Source: Ardenticatenaceae bacterium
Lineage (GTDB): Bacteria; Chloroflexota; Anaerolineae; Promineifilales; Promineifilaceae
NCBI GenBank assembly: GCA_020634245.1
Contig: JACKCC010000023.1
Coordinates: 54,471 to 118,470, forward strand
Length of the DNA: 64,000 bases
Reading direction: 5' to 3'
Position 1 is the first letter of the stretch. Each line of letters opens with the position of its first letter. The position numbers and the translations under genes were made by a program. The notes under the pieces were generated by a model. The model saw nothing but the letters and a program-made list of their open reading frames with translations. It was not told the DNA's origin and ran no database searches. Shown piece by piece: positions 43,130 through 52,422 of this stretch.

Positions 43130-43930
43130 ATGGAGCCTTTCTACGTCTTCATCATCCTCAATGACGTTTGGATTTTGTTCCTGTGCGTGGCCGGGCTGTT
43201 TTGGTTTGGCAAAGAATTTTTACGCTCCCGGCAAATCCTGCGCCGGGCCATGTTCGGACTGGAACGAGAACGCGGCACGCGCCTGCGCAATAATTCGTTG
43301 GCTTTCATCATTCTGTTCGCCACTATCATCGGGATTGTCTACTATGTTGACGCCCAAGTGAGGCCAACACTGCCTGAAGCATTATTCAAACCACCCACCC
43401 CAACGCCGGACATTTTTGCAACCCGGCTGTCGTCTCCCACCCCTTTAAGCACTTCTGACGTTTTGCCACCGTCGCCAACCGCCGAGTTAGTACCCACTAT
43501 CACTCTGCCCAGCCAGCCGGGCCAAGCGCCGCCTGCGGCGGCTACCGGCGAAATAGAGTCAACGGCCGTTCCCCTCACCCCCCCTACTCCATCAGGACCG
43601 ACTGTCACGCCTTTCATCGGTTGCAACGTGGATTTGAATATCAGCGAGCCACGCAATGGTGCGGCCGTTTCCGGCTCGATCACATTCTATGGCACGGCCG
43701 ATTTTGACGATTTCTTCTCCTATGAATTGTCGACCAACGGGCCGCAAACCAATGGCGAATGGGCTTCGCTGCTGGGCCGGGCCATCGAACAGCCGGTTCG
43801 AGACGGGCTGTTAGGCACGGTCAACCTCAGCCAGTGGACATCCGGGCCGTATTTGATCCGGTTAACGGCCGTAAACACAACTCAAAGCCCTATCGGGCAG
43901 TGCGTGATTCAAGTGACGTTAAGCAATTAG
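43130..43930 (+). CDS. Membrane-anchored protein with Thr/Pro linker and C-terminal beta domain
   Basis: About 266 residues. Two membrane segments (about residues 4-24 and 57-79) bracket a basic cytoplasmic loop (KEFLRSRQILRRAMFGLERERGTRLRN). A Pro/Thr-rich spacer (PTPTPDIF...) leads to an external beta-sandwich-like domain (CNVDLNISEPRNGAAVSGSITFYGTADFDDFFSYELSTNG). I do not recognise a family; the C-terminal part looks like a carbohydrate- or protein-binding module. The ATG at 43130 is chosen over the TTG at 43121. It converges with rsmD. Confidence 0.72.
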   Translation: MEPFYVFIILNDVWILFLCVAGLFWFGKEFLRSRQILRRAMFGLERERGTRLRNNSLAFIILFATIIGIVYYVDAQVRPTLPEALFKPPTPTPDIFATRLSSPTPLSTSDVLPPSPTAELVPTITLPSQPGQAPPAAATGEIESTAVPLTPPTPSGPTVTPFIGCNVDLNISEPRNGAAVSGSITFYGTADFDDFFSYELSTNGPQTNGEWASLLGRAIEQPVRDGLLGTVNLSQWTSGPYLIRLTAVNTTQSPIGQCVIQVTLSN

Positions 43931-43940
43931 CTGTTGGCTG

Positions 43941-44501
43941 TTAGCCTTTAGCAGTTTGTTCGTAAAAACAAAGTTGGGTGCTGCCGTAGCGGCGCTGGTC
44001 ATATAGGGCCAGATTTTGCAAATCGAGGGTTTCGTATTCTCTAGGGTCAATCTGGACAACGACAATGCCATCTTCGGTAAGGAGAGCAGACGGCCGTTCA
44101 TCCAATAATTCCATCACCTCCCGCCAAATCCCCTTGTACTGCGGCGGGGCCACATAAATCACGTCAAACGGCCGTATCCGCTGGCGGCGCAAATAATCAA
44201 ACGCATCCGTTTGCACAATTTCTGCTCCAGCAGTTAACCTGGTGTGCCGCAAATTAGCTTCAATAATCTTGATGGCTACGCGAATTGTATCGATAAAAAC
44301 AACTTCAGCAGCTCCCCGACTCAACGCCTCAATGCCAACTTGCCCGGTTCCCGCAAATAAATCCAGCCAGCGTGTACCCACCACCCAGGAGCCAATAATG
44401 TTGAACAAATTCTCCTTGACGCGATCCATGATCGGTCGAGTGGAATCACCAGGAACCAGTTTTAGTTTGCGCCCCTTGGCGCTGCCGCTAATGACTCGCA
44501 T
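43941..44501 (-). CDS. rsmD: 16S rRNA (guanine-966 N2)-methyltransferase RsmD
   Basis: A 186-residue methyltransferase acting on the small ribosomal subunit. The start MRVISGSAKGRKLKLV and TRPIMDRVKENLFNIIG are diagnostic, and SAM motif I is WLDLFAGTGQVGIEALSRGA. The catalytic [DN]PP[YF] motif reads APPQY in DVIYVAPPQYKGIW, so the usual acidic or amide residue is absent and the aromatic is displaced by one. Whether activity or target is altered cannot be told from sequence. It starts 4 bases after the upstream membrane-protein stop on the same strand. Confidence 0.88.
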   Translation of the reverse strand: MRVISGSAKGRKLKLVPGDSTRPIMDRVKENLFNIIGSWVVGTRWLDLFAGTGQVGIEALSRGAAEVVFIDTIRVAIKIIEANLRHTRLTAGAEIVQTDAFDYLRRQRIRPFDVIYVAPPQYKGIWREVMELLDERPSALLTEDGIVVVQIDPREYETLDLQNLALYDQRRYGSTQLCFYEQTAKG

Positions 44502-44505
44502 AAAC

Positions 44506-46824
44506 TTATTTCACCACCAGAGATGATAACACAAAATGGTCGCCAATTTGCTGGCCGGTTTCATCAAAAAGGGGCAGACGCCAGCCTTCGCTTTGTACCC
44601 ACAGGCCGCAGGCAATGGTATATTCACCCGGCGGCAAATCGACGGGCAGATGTAATTGATGATGATCAAGGACATATTTATCCTGCGGCCATTGCCTGGT
44701 CGGGAATTCACCGGGATTCAATTTGTCTGATTGAGCCACCAACGTGCCGTCAGTCCGCAGCAAATGGACAAAAACCTGGTAATTGATGTCTAACGGCCGT
44801 TCCGCCTGCCAATACAAATCCACGCCCACCTCATCACCCAGGCCGGCTGTTTGTTGCGAAATCGTGTACCCAATCAACGCAGCCTGATCACCAAAGTTGG
44901 CGAATACGGCCGTTTCCGCTGGCTGCGCTGCAAAATTGGCCGAACTATAATGGAGCCAGTTCAATGGCTGTAAGATAAAGATAGCAACGGCCGTAATCAG
45001 GAGAACTGCCGTTAAAACCGGCCCATCAGCAAACCTGACACCTGACACCTGATCCGCGCCACGCCCCGGCATTTTCCAGGCAATCCCCGCCATTACCAGC
45101 AGCGCAGCAATCGTAATCGCCCAGGCTAGAGTGCGGTCCGGCGTCGTGCCAAATTTCACCTCGACCAGATGCTCACCCTTCGGAACAGGGATGACAATAA
45201 ATCCTTCCGGGCGGCCCAACTCCGTTTCTGCCAATTGACCATCAATTCGCACCTGCCAGCCGGGAAAGTCAAACAAAAACAAACGCAGCCGGAAATTCTT
45301 GGGCGCTAACACGTGGTAACGTGTGATAAGCGGCGTTACCACTTCCACATTCACCTCCGCACCATCGGGCAAAGTCGCCCAATTAACTCGATCCGGCGGC
45401 TGATTTTCGTACATCGGGGCCACGACGTTATCATTACGCTTAGGAATCTGGTCGACTGTGGCCGGCACATAATCGGACGTGGAAGTCGTGCCCAGCCAGC
45501 GGCCCCGATGCTCAATTCCGGTCATGCGCGCCGTGCTGACTTCGCCAAAATCTGGCCAGAGTGCGGGCTGCGTCAGGGGCAGCGCCAAAATCAGCGGCAA
45601 AGCAACCGCCACTATTGTGGCTATCGTTCCAGTCCGCCGATCATCGGGCATTAATCCGGCGACACCAGCGCCCGCCAAAATGGCCAGCATCATGGCCGCC
45701 GACCCCAATAATCGCCAGGGAAATTGGAAATAGGGCAAAAATGGCACAGCTTCCCAAACAAATTGAGAGACCGGCAGCATGAGAAACAGAAGCCCAGCCA
45801 AGGCTAAAACGAAAAACATCAGGTGTTCCGACTGCCTGGTTCGCCTTAAAGCCAGCATGAGCAGTCCCAAAGCACCCAAAATCCACTGGGCTACACCTAA
45901 ATTGAAGTGGAAGGCTGGCTGCGTCGCCCCCCAATCCAAACGCAAAGTAGGGGCCAACAATTCACGCCAGGACAGAAAATGGGTACGAAAATCGTAATTG
46001 TCTCCTGAGCCAATCAGGGTGTTCAGATTGACAGCATTCCGTTCAACCAGGACAGGCAGCCAAAAGTAGGCGGCGATGGCAAGGCCCAGCATTAAGGCGG
46101 TGAAGAGGTGCCAAAGAGTGGGGAGGCATGGTTGCGCAGGTGAAGAGTCATTCTCTCGCCGCTCGCCACTCGCCACCTGCCACACTGCCCAGGCTAACAA
46201 TACGCCAAAGAACAGCGGCCCCATCAGGTTGTGGGTGAGGAGAATGCCGCTAGTGGCGAGAACGGCCGTTACCCACCACCACCGTCCGCCGCCACGCCGC
46301 ACGCGATCCAACGCCCACAGCGCCACCGGGAATAAGCCCAGGCTAAACGATTCCGGCAGCACACCCCGCGCATGAGGATCGATATATTGAACGTAGGGGG
46401 CGTAAACGTAAACGGCCGTAGCCACATAACCAGCTCTGCGCCCCCAATTATCCCGCACAAACCCATACATCCCCAGACCGCCCAACAGCAGCCCCAGCAC
46501 AAAAACCGCCTTCACACCAGATACCGCATCCAAACGCGGCAGCAGTTCCACAACCAGACCCAAATAATACGTCAGCGGCGCGTAATAATTAAAAATAGGA
46601 TAGCCATATCCATGATAAAAGTTAGGTGCCCAACGCGGGAAAAACGCCCCATTGCGGACGAGATAGCTCAATTCATGCAAGCGGAAAATATGCAGTTCAG
46701 CATCCGTCCCCTGGGGCAAACTCGCCCGGCTCAGGAACGGCCAAACCGCCAGCAAACAAATCGCCAGCACAACCAAAAACCCTTTATCAAATCGGGTCAA
46801 AACCTGTCGCAATCTCACCATCAA
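44506..46824 (-). CDS. Large polytopic membrane protein, GT-C/YfhO-like
   Basis: A 772-residue protein. The first 430 or so residues form about ten membrane segments with an early acidic loop (PQGTDAELHIFRLHE) and the FYHGYGYPIFNYYAPLTYYLG motif common in membrane proteins annotated as 6-pyruvoyl-tetrahydropterin-synthase-related. A large external region and a last beta-sandwich-like segment (YTISQQTAGLGDEVGVDLYWQAE...LPPGEYTIACGLW) follow. The layout resembles GT-C glycosyltransferases working on lipid-linked sugars, but no catalytic DxD is certain. It is upstream of rsmD with 4 bases between. Confidence 0.7.
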   Translation of the reverse strand: MMVRLRQVLTRFDKGFLVVLAICLLAVWPFLSRASLPQGTDAELHIFRLHELSYLVRNGAFFPRWAPNFYHGYGYPIFNYYAPLTYYLGLVVELLPRLDAVSGVKAVFVLGLLLGGLGMYGFVRDNWGRRAGYVATAVYVYAPYVQYIDPHARGVLPESFSLGLFPVALWALDRVRRGGGRWWWVTAVLATSGILLTHNLMGPLFFGVLLAWAVWQVASGERRENDSSPAQPCLPTLWHLFTALMLGLAIAAYFWLPVLVERNAVNLNTLIGSGDNYDFRTHFLSWRELLAPTLRLDWGATQPAFHFNLGVAQWILGALGLLMLALRRTRQSEHLMFFVLALAGLLFLMLPVSQFVWEAVPFLPYFQFPWRLLGSAAMMLAILAGAGVAGLMPDDRRTGTIATIVAVALPLILALPLTQPALWPDFGEVSTARMTGIEHRGRWLGTTSTSDYVPATVDQIPKRNDNVVAPMYENQPPDRVNWATLPDGAEVNVEVVTPLITRYHVLAPKNFRLRLFLFDFPGWQVRIDGQLAETELGRPEGFIVIPVPKGEHLVEVKFGTTPDRTLAWAITIAALLVMAGIAWKMPGRGADQVSGVRFADGPVLTAVLLITAVAIFILQPLNWLHYSSANFAAQPAETAVFANFGDQAALIGYTISQQTAGLGDEVGVDLYWQAERPLDINYQVFVHLLRTDGTLVAQSDKLNPGEFPTRQWPQDKYVLDHHQLHLPVDLPPGEYTIACGLWVQSEGWRLPLFDETGQQIGDHFVLSSLVVK

Positions 46825-46849
46825 TCAACCATGTATTTTAGTCAAGGGC

Positions 46850-46886
46850 TGAGCTTGTCAAAACCCGGCTGTCCTCGACAAGCTCA
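46850..46886. repeat. Intergenic hairpin, TGAGCTTGTC family, copy 1
   Basis: TGAGCTTGTC (46850-46859) and GACAAGCTCA (46877-46886) are exact complements. The same word occurs at 60934-60945. Confidence 0.7.
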
Positions 46887-46915
46887 GGCAGCGGCTCATA
46901 TAGCTAAAACATAAA

Positions 46916-46953
46916 AAACGTGAAACGCGACCAATTTATCACGTTTCACGTTT
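46916..46953. terminator. Terminator downstream of sucD
   Basis: AAACGTGAAACG (46916-46927) and CGTTTCACGTTT (46942-46953) are exact complements, with A-runs and T-runs on both sides, so it could work in both directions. It lies about 30 bases after the sucD stop and also carries the CACGTTTCACG repeat wording. Confidence 0.75.
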
Positions 46954-46981
46954 ATGACCTTACGAATTTTCGCTGATTGGC

Positions 46982-47869
46982 TTACGCCTTGCCCATGCGC
47001 TCCGCCACAATCTTGGCAATATCATCAGGATTGTCGGCAACAGGAATGCCCACAGCCCGCAAAGCGGCAATTTTACCCTCGGCTGTACCGCTTTTCCCTT
47101 CAACAATCGCTCCGGCATGGCCCATGCGGCGTCCTGGCGGCGCGGTGCGTCCGGCAATAAATGAAGTTACCGGCTTGGTCACGTTTTTCTCAATGTACGC
47201 CGCCGCTTTCTCTTCGGCATTACCGCCGATTTCACCAATCATGACAATATGTTCCGTCTGCGGATCGGCCTCAAACATGGCCAACACGTCGATAAAATCA
47301 GTCCCGTTGATGGGGTCGCCGCCAATGCCTACACATGTGGACTGGCCAATGCCCAAACGGGTCAACGCATCAATCACTTCGTACGTCAATGTCCCGCTCT
47401 TGGAAACAACACCCACCGGGCCAGGAATGGCAATGTCACCAGGGATAATACCAACTTTTGCTTCGCCAGGGGTCAGCAAGCCGGGGCAATTTGGCCCAAC
47501 CAGACGCGCCCCTTTATTATCCAGGTAAGCACGCACTTCAATCATATCCAGTACCGGAATATATTCGGTCAGGCAGACAATTAACTTAAGTCCGGCATCT
47601 GCCGCTTCGTAAATCGCATCAACAGCAAAACGTGCCGGCACAAAAATGATGGACGTATTAGCTCCGGTTTCGGCAACTGCTTCCCGCACCGTATCGTAAA
47701 CAGGGATTGTTTGACCGCTAATTTCTTCGGCCATACCACCTTTTCCAGGAGTAACCCCGGCCACAACCGGCGTTCCATACTCAACCATTTGTTGGGTGTG
47801 GAACCGGCCTTCTCGCCCGGTCATACCCTGCACAACCAGTTTTGTATTTTTGTTAACTAAAATGCTCAT
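46982..47869 (-). CDS. sucD: Succinate-CoA ligase subunit alpha
   Basis: The CoA-binding and phosphohistidine subunit of succinyl-CoA synthetase in the TCA cycle. 295 residues, starting SILVNKNTKLVVQGMTGREG, with the active His in RRMGHAGAIVEGKSGTAEGK near residue 255 and CVGIGGDPINGTDF. The start overlaps the sucC stop by 4 bases (ATGA), a sign of translational coupling and a 1:1 complex. No ACGGCCGT copies occur in it, unlike most resident genes here. Confidence 0.96.
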   Translation of the reverse strand: MSILVNKNTKLVVQGMTGREGRFHTQQMVEYGTPVVAGVTPGKGGMAEEISGQTIPVYDTVREAVAETGANTSIIFVPARFAVDAIYEAADAGLKLIVCLTEYIPVLDMIEVRAYLDNKGARLVGPNCPGLLTPGEAKVGIIPGDIAIPGPVGVVSKSGTLTYEVIDALTRLGIGQSTCVGIGGDPINGTDFIDVLAMFEADPQTEHIVMIGEIGGNAEEKAAAYIEKNVTKPVTSFIAGRTAPPGRRMGHAGAIVEGKSGTAEGKIAALRAVGIPVADNPDDIAKIVAERMGKA

Positions 47870-49023
47870 GATTGACCATCCCCTTTGGCTAAAGCAACAG
47901 CTTTCTGGGCCGCATCAGACAGGGTAACGGCCGTAACCATGTCCGCATCCCGCAAAATCTCCAACCCTTCATGAGCATTGGTCCCCGCCAGACGAACCAC
48001 CATCGGAATATCTGTCTTGACCTGCTCCAATGCCGCCAAAATGCCACGCGCCACTTCGTCACCGCGCGTAATACCACCAAAAATATTGATCAACACCGCT
48101 TTCACATTCGGGTCAGATAAAATCAGCTTAATGGCCGTCGCTACCTGATCCGAACGCGCTCCACCGCCAATATCCAGGAAATTAGCCGGTTCACCATGAT
48201 ACAACTTAACCACATCCATCGTCGTCATAGCCAAACCGGCCCCATTGACCATACAGCCAATATTACCATCCAGTTTAATGAAGTTGATACCAGCCAAACG
48301 TGCTTCCCGCTCTGAAGGCGGTTCTTCATCCAAATCGCGCATCTCAGCTAAACGCGGCTGACGGAACAAGGCATTGTCATCAATAGACACCTTGCCGTCA
48401 ACAGCCATCAACTTCCCTTCACCAGTAATAACCAGCGGGTTCACTTCCGTCAAAGAAGCATCGTTTTTCCGGAAACACTCATACAGCCCCACTACAATTT
48501 TGTGAAAATCCCGCCACAACTCTTTGGGGAAACCCATCGCATGAGCCAGATAGGTCGTTTGATAACTGCGTACACCTAAAGAAGGTTCAACATAAACCCG
48601 GAAAATCTTTTCTGGCGTCTCTTCGTTAACCTGTTCAATATCCATACCACCCGCAGCCGAAGCCATAATCATGGGGCGACGGACGGCGCGATCGATCAAA
48701 ACGGCCAGGTAAATTTCCTGATCAATACCGCCCGGCGCTTGCTGATCAATTAAAACTTTACCGACGGTATAGCCTTTAATATCCATGCCCAATATTTTTT
48801 CAGCCCAGGCTTCGGCAGCATCAGGGTCATTGGCCAGCTTGACACCACCCGCCTTACCCCGACCGCCAATGTGGACTTGGGCTTTCACAACGACACGGCC
48901 GCCCAATTCCCGTGCAATTTCACGCACACTGGTAGGGGTATTGGCTACCTGTCCATTAGGAATGGGCACACCGTGTTCAGCAAACAATCGTTTTGCTTGA
49001 TACTCGTGCAGATTCACTCGCAT
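47866..49023 (-). CDS. sucC: Succinate-CoA ligase subunit beta
   Basis: The ATP-grasp subunit of succinyl-CoA synthetase, which couples succinyl-CoA cleavage to nucleotide phosphorylation. 385 residues: N-terminal MRVNLHEYQAKRLFAEHGVPIPNG, VVVKAQVHIGGRGKAGGVKLA, LTEVNPLVITGEGKLMAVDGKVSIDDNA and the C-terminal IFGGITRGDEVA. It is first in the sucCD pair. A hairpin lies 40 bases upstream in the leader. Whether it prefers ATP or GTP cannot be read with confidence. Confidence 0.96.
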   Translation of the reverse strand: MRVNLHEYQAKRLFAEHGVPIPNGQVANTPTSVREIARELGGRVVVKAQVHIGGRGKAGGVKLANDPDAAEAWAEKILGMDIKGYTVGKVLIDQQAPGGIDQEIYLAVLIDRAVRRPMIMASAAGGMDIEQVNEETPEKIFRVYVEPSLGVRSYQTTYLAHAMGFPKELWRDFHKIVVGLYECFRKNDASLTEVNPLVITGEGKLMAVDGKVSIDDNALFRQPRLAEMRDLDEEPPSEREARLAGINFIKLDGNIGCMVNGAGLAMTTMDVVKLYHGEPANFLDIGGGARSDQVATAIKLILSDPNVKAVLINIFGGITRGDEVARGILAALEQVKTDIPMVVRLAGTNAHEGLEILRDADMVTAVTLSDAAQKAVALAKGDGQS

Positions 49024-49341
49024 TCTCCTTTTGATGGGAAGTTTGTAAGAGGTTTGTAAAAGACAAGAGCGAACGCACCGGTTCGCTCTATCAAAATTGA
49101 AAAGACCGATAAAATTATATCACGCCCCAATGGGGTGGGCGAATGGATATACAGGTGGAAGAATTTTTCATCTGCTGCGCAAATAAATGCCTAATCATTG
49201 ATTGAGGAAGCATACAAACCTCAAATATCAAGCATGCCAGCCGCTACAATAGTCTTATCATCCCCCTTGACAGTAGTTTGGCAACTGTTAATAATTATTT
49301 AATGCAATCTATCAAGTCATCATGCACGTACAGGTATTGCT
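49024..49341. other. Intergenic region upstream of sucC
   Basis: About 318 bases between divergent genes. It contains the hairpin AGAGCGAAC (49066-49074) / GTTCGCTCT (49081-49089), which on the minus strand is followed by a T-rich stretch and would lie in the sucC leader. The rest is AT-rich, with no further feature recognised. Confidence 0.5.
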
Positions 49342-49902
49342 ATGAGTAACTTTGTCACCCAACAACGGCCGTTTCCCAACAAATTATCGGCAGAAGAAAT
49401 CTTGCAGCTGGAAAACGAAGAGAAGATTCTGCGCGTGTTGCAGCCGGATATTCTGGAACGGATTAAACAGTGTCCGACCGCTTCGCGGCAAAGGATTGAG
49501 CCGTTTGTGGTAGAAAATAACGATGCCGTTTATTTTTCGTTTTTGAATGTTAAGGATGCTGAACAGCGCCGCAGCTTCGTTCGCAAAATTCAACAGTGGC
49601 AATTGGGCATTGACGTAGATTTAAGCAATCTACCTCAACCGCTGCACCAGCTGCTGCAACCGCACCGGGTACACTCGCAGCGATTGATGCGTGTCTTGAT
49701 TCTGGGCGCGATTACAGGGACAATTGCCGGCGTGTTGGCAATGGCCGTTTCGGTTTTAGTGATTTCGGGTACAGAGTTGATTCTAGGAGCCTCATTTAAT
49801 GCGTTTGGCGAGATGCAGATAACGGCCGTAGCCTTCGTCATCTTTGCTGTTTTAGGCTGGATGGTGGCCACCCCGTTTTTCTGGCACCGTTCTAAACAAT
49901 AA
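49342..49902 (+). CDS. Hypothetical protein with C-terminal two-span membrane hairpin
   Basis: A 186-residue protein. About 110 soluble residues rich in Gln, Arg and Glu (AEEILQLENEEKILRVLQPDILERIKQ) are followed by two hydrophobic segments (about 118-141 and 156-178). The C-terminal end FFWHRSKQ is cytoplasmic by charge. I do not recognise a family. It is a single plus-strand gene among minus-strand genes and ends 2 bases before the SpoU methyltransferase stop. Two ACGGCCGT copies support a resident gene. Confidence 0.65.
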   Translation: MSNFVTQQRPFPNKLSAEEILQLENEEKILRVLQPDILERIKQCPTASRQRIEPFVVENNDAVYFSFLNVKDAEQRRSFVRKIQQWQLGIDVDLSNLPQPLHQLLQPHRVHSQRLMRVLILGAITGTIAGVLAMAVSVLVISGTELILGASFNAFGEMQITAVAFVIFAVLGWMVATPFFWHRSKQ

Positions 49903-49903
49903 C

Positions 49904-50635
49904 TCAGCGCCGCTGCCGCATGATTTCATAGCCAATAATGGCCGCCGAAGCAGCCGCACCCAGAGAATGCTGAAATTGACGGCCGTATGGAATTTGCAAT
50001 CGCAGATCGGCCTGATCCATAAATGAGCGGGTAATTCCCCGTTTTTCTCCCCCAATCAATAAAAACAAGGGCATGGTTAAATCGACTTTATCGACAGGTT
50101 GGCTGCCGGTTACGGCCGTACACGCCACTACCAATCCCTGCTCACGAAAGAAATCAGCCGCAGCAACGGCCGTTTCGGCAACCGCCATTGGAACCAGTTC
50201 CGACGCCCCGGCTGAAGAGCGCGCCACCACATTGGTGGCCGACAGCCAATTGCGCGGTCGCACCACAATACCACCCACACCAGCCGCATACAAAGCGCGT
50301 ACGGCCTGACCAAAATTAAACGGATCTTCAAAACCGTCGAGCATGACAATAAAGGGAACGGCCGTGTCCGCTACCATCTCCGCCAGAGAAACAAACCGGC
50401 GCGGTCCGGCCATCGCAATTATACCGCCATGACTTTTACCACCGGCTTTTTCTTCAATAAATTCGGCCGTTACCTTTTCCACCGAAATGCCAGCCCGTTT
50501 TAACTCCTGCAACAGCCGTGCCTGAGTTCGGTTCCATTTTCCCTGCTGAATATATACCCTCTCAATATCGCGGCTCCGGCCTTGCAAAACTGCCTCGATA
50601 GAAATTGCCCCTTCCAACCAGGTCTGTTGCGTCAT
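49904..50635 (-). CDS. SpoU/TrmH family RNA 2'-O-methyltransferase (RlmB-like)
   Basis: A 243-residue SPOUT enzyme with an N-terminal L30e-like substrate-binding part (VLQGRSRDIERVYIQQGKW...GISVEKVTAEFIEEKAGGKSHGGIIA) and the knotted C-terminal domain: DGFEDPFNFGQAVRALYAAGVGGIVV, LLIGGEKRGITRSFMDQAD and LGAAASAAIIGYE. This order is that of RlmB, which methylates 23S rRNA G2251, but other SpoU members are similar. The usual SLNVSVA string reads HSLGAAASA, which deviates at the conserved Asn. It is downstream of the SurA-like gene on the same strand. Confidence 0.85.
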   Translation of the reverse strand: MTQQTWLEGAISIEAVLQGRSRDIERVYIQQGKWNRTQARLLQELKRAGISVEKVTAEFIEEKAGGKSHGGIIAMAGPRRFVSLAEMVADTAVPFIVMLDGFEDPFNFGQAVRALYAAGVGGIVVRPRNWLSATNVVARSSAGASELVPMAVAETAVAAADFFREQGLVVACTAVTGSQPVDKVDLTMPLFLLIGGEKRGITRSFMDQADLRLQIPYGRQFQHSLGAAASAAIIGYEIMRQRR

Positions 50636-50722
50636 GTTTATTACCTCGAAATGAAAAAGGCCAGGCCACCCGATGGCAGCCTGGCCTCATAACTCAAATC
50701 AAAACGTCAGAACAAATACGTC

Positions 50723-52078
50723 CTATTGACCTTCAGCCGGGGTAACGACCAGATCAGGCAGGGCCGGCGTAGCTGTCGGCTGGGCCAGGAATTTGGTATC
50801 CAATACCGGCCGCGACGGATAGTAGTTACGCCAGACTTCCAAAATCTCCACACCAGTGACTGATTTTTCAGTGATCAGGTTTTGCAAAAGTGTTTGTTTG
50901 GCATTCTGGATAACCGCTTCGGATAACGGCCGTACTTCCCTGCCACTCACTTCCAAAATGTAGAACTTGGTCGTCGTATCATCAACTGCATGTTCAATTG
51001 GTGTACTGGGAACATTTGGCGGCAGCGTAAAGGCAACATTGGCCACATCTTCACCAAACGACGTCGTCAACGCATCCTGCGTACGCCATAACAATTCAGA
51101 TGCCGTTGCTGTCGCCGGTGTATTCGGATCTGCCGGTGTACTACGAATGGTATTCCAGACAGTTAAGAAATCGCCAGCTTCAATCATCGCCATCGCCTCA
51201 TCGGCGTCAGCCTGGGTGTCAAAGGTCAACAGGAAAATACTAGCCTGCATCGCCTCGGTCGGAACGTTGTTTTCTTCACCCAAAGCCTCCATCAACTTAT
51301 CGGCATACAGGTTCAGACGCACCACGTCCCGGAAAACAGCCTCATTCACGCCCAGGTTTTTGAAGTCGGTGATTATCCCGCCAAGCTGTTCGTCAAACGA
51401 TTCCTTGGAGACGGCCGTTGCCGTCGGCTGCGGTTCTAGCGTTGGGCCTAAAGTCGGCGTCGGTAACGGCGTACTGGTAGGAAGCACATCCGTTATAACG
51501 GCTGTTGGAATCGGCGTCAGAGATGGCGTCGGCTGAACCGTTGCCGTCGCTGTCGGCAGCGGCGTAGGCAGTCCACCATCATAATAATTGAAGAACGATC
51601 CAATCTCGGCATCTACTTCGGCGTCAGAAACCGTAATGCCGCGCGCTTCCGCTTCCTGGCGAATTAACACTTCCTGCGTCATCTGTGTCAACACGCTTTC
51701 GGCCAGTACTTCGGCATCTTGCAGCTCAATGATCGTCTGGCTGGAAAACTGTTGAATAATCCCAACATCCCCGCCAAAGGCGTCAAATTGGTTTTCTAAT
51801 GAGATAATTCGTTGTGCCCGTTCGTACTCAACCCGATCCTGGAATTGGCGAACAGTGACAGCCTCACCATTTACCGTTGCCACAGCCCGGTTGGGAGCGA
51901 CGAATACCTCATTGATAACAGCAACCAGAAATACGAGCAGCAGCAGTCCTACGACTCCGCCTACCGCCAGGCGAATTCGACGTTTCTGTTCAGCTTCTCT
52001 ACGTTTACGCAAAATTTCTTTGCGTGACTCGCGCTGCGCTTCATCCAATTGCTGCGAACGGGAACTTTTTTTTGTCAT
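50723..52078 (-). CDS. SurA/PrsA-like anchored foldase
   Basis: A 451-residue protein with a charged cytoplasmic N-terminus, one membrane segment (about 36-60), then a SurA-N/trigger-type helical domain (VNGEAVTVRQFQDRVEYERAQR; AEVLAESVLTQMTQEVLIRQEAEARGITVSDAEVDAEI). A Thr/Pro linker of about 55 residues interrupts it. The C-terminal part (DEAMAMIEAGDFLTVWNTIR...FYILEVSGREVRPLSEAVIQNAKQTLLQNL) resembles a degenerate PpiC rotamase. It likely helps fold exported proteins. It is co-directional with rpsR upstream. Confidence 0.82.
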   Translation of the reverse strand: MTKKSSRSQQLDEAQRESRKEILRKRREAEQKRRIRLAVGGVVGLLLLVFLVAVINEVFVAPNRAVATVNGEAVTVRQFQDRVEYERAQRIISLENQFDAFGGDVGIIQQFSSQTIIELQDAEVLAESVLTQMTQEVLIRQEAEARGITVSDAEVDAEIGSFFNYYDGGLPTPLPTATATVQPTPSLTPIPTAVITDVLPTSTPLPTPTLGPTLEPQPTATAVSKESFDEQLGGIITDFKNLGVNEAVFRDVVRLNLYADKLMEALGEENNVPTEAMQASIFLLTFDTQADADEAMAMIEAGDFLTVWNTIRSTPADPNTPATATASELLWRTQDALTTSFGEDVANVAFTLPPNVPSTPIEHAVDDTTTKFYILEVSGREVRPLSEAVIQNAKQTLLQNLITEKSVTGVEILEVWRNYYPSRPVLDTKFLAQPTATPALPDLVVTPAEGQ

Positions 52079-52106
52079 CTCTCTTCTCGCTGTTTACACC
52101 CTGCGC

Positions 52107-52385
52107 TTAGTCAGAGACAAACGGCAAAAGGGCGATGTGACGTGCCCGCTTGATAGCAACAGCCAAAGCCCGTTGGTGCTTGGCACACGTACCAGTCTGG
52201 CGTCGCGGTTTAATACGGCCGTATTCATTCACATAACGGCGCAGCACATCATATTTTTTATAATCAATTTCAACTTTGTCTACACAAAAATTGCAGACCC
52301 GTTTACGGCGGAAGCGGCCGCCACTGGCGCCGTTCTCATTACCACCACTATATTTATTCTCTCGCCGGGAACCTTGGTATCCCAT
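52107..52385 (-). CDS. rpsR: 30S ribosomal protein S18
   Basis: About 92 residues with the S18 core: CNFCVDKVEIDYKKYDVLRRYVNEYGRIKPRRQTGTCAKHQRALAVAIKRARHIALLPF. The N-terminus is extended and Gly/Asn-rich. The ATG at 52385 sits 5 bases after GGAGG; an upstream in-frame ATG at 52397 overlaps the SD. A pair of cysteines in CNFC plus Cys in GTCAKH suggests a zinc-binding version. It is last in rpsF-ssb-rpsR; rplI, which often follows, is replaced by a SurA-like gene. Confidence 0.95.
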   Translation of the reverse strand: MGYQGSRRENKYSGGNENGASGGRFRRKRVCNFCVDKVEIDYKKYDVLRRYVNEYGRIKPRRQTGTCAKHQRALAVAIKRARHIALLPFVSD

Positions 52386-52422
52386 CGTAACCTCCAAACA
52401 TGCCAGGGAAAATCCCTGTTAT

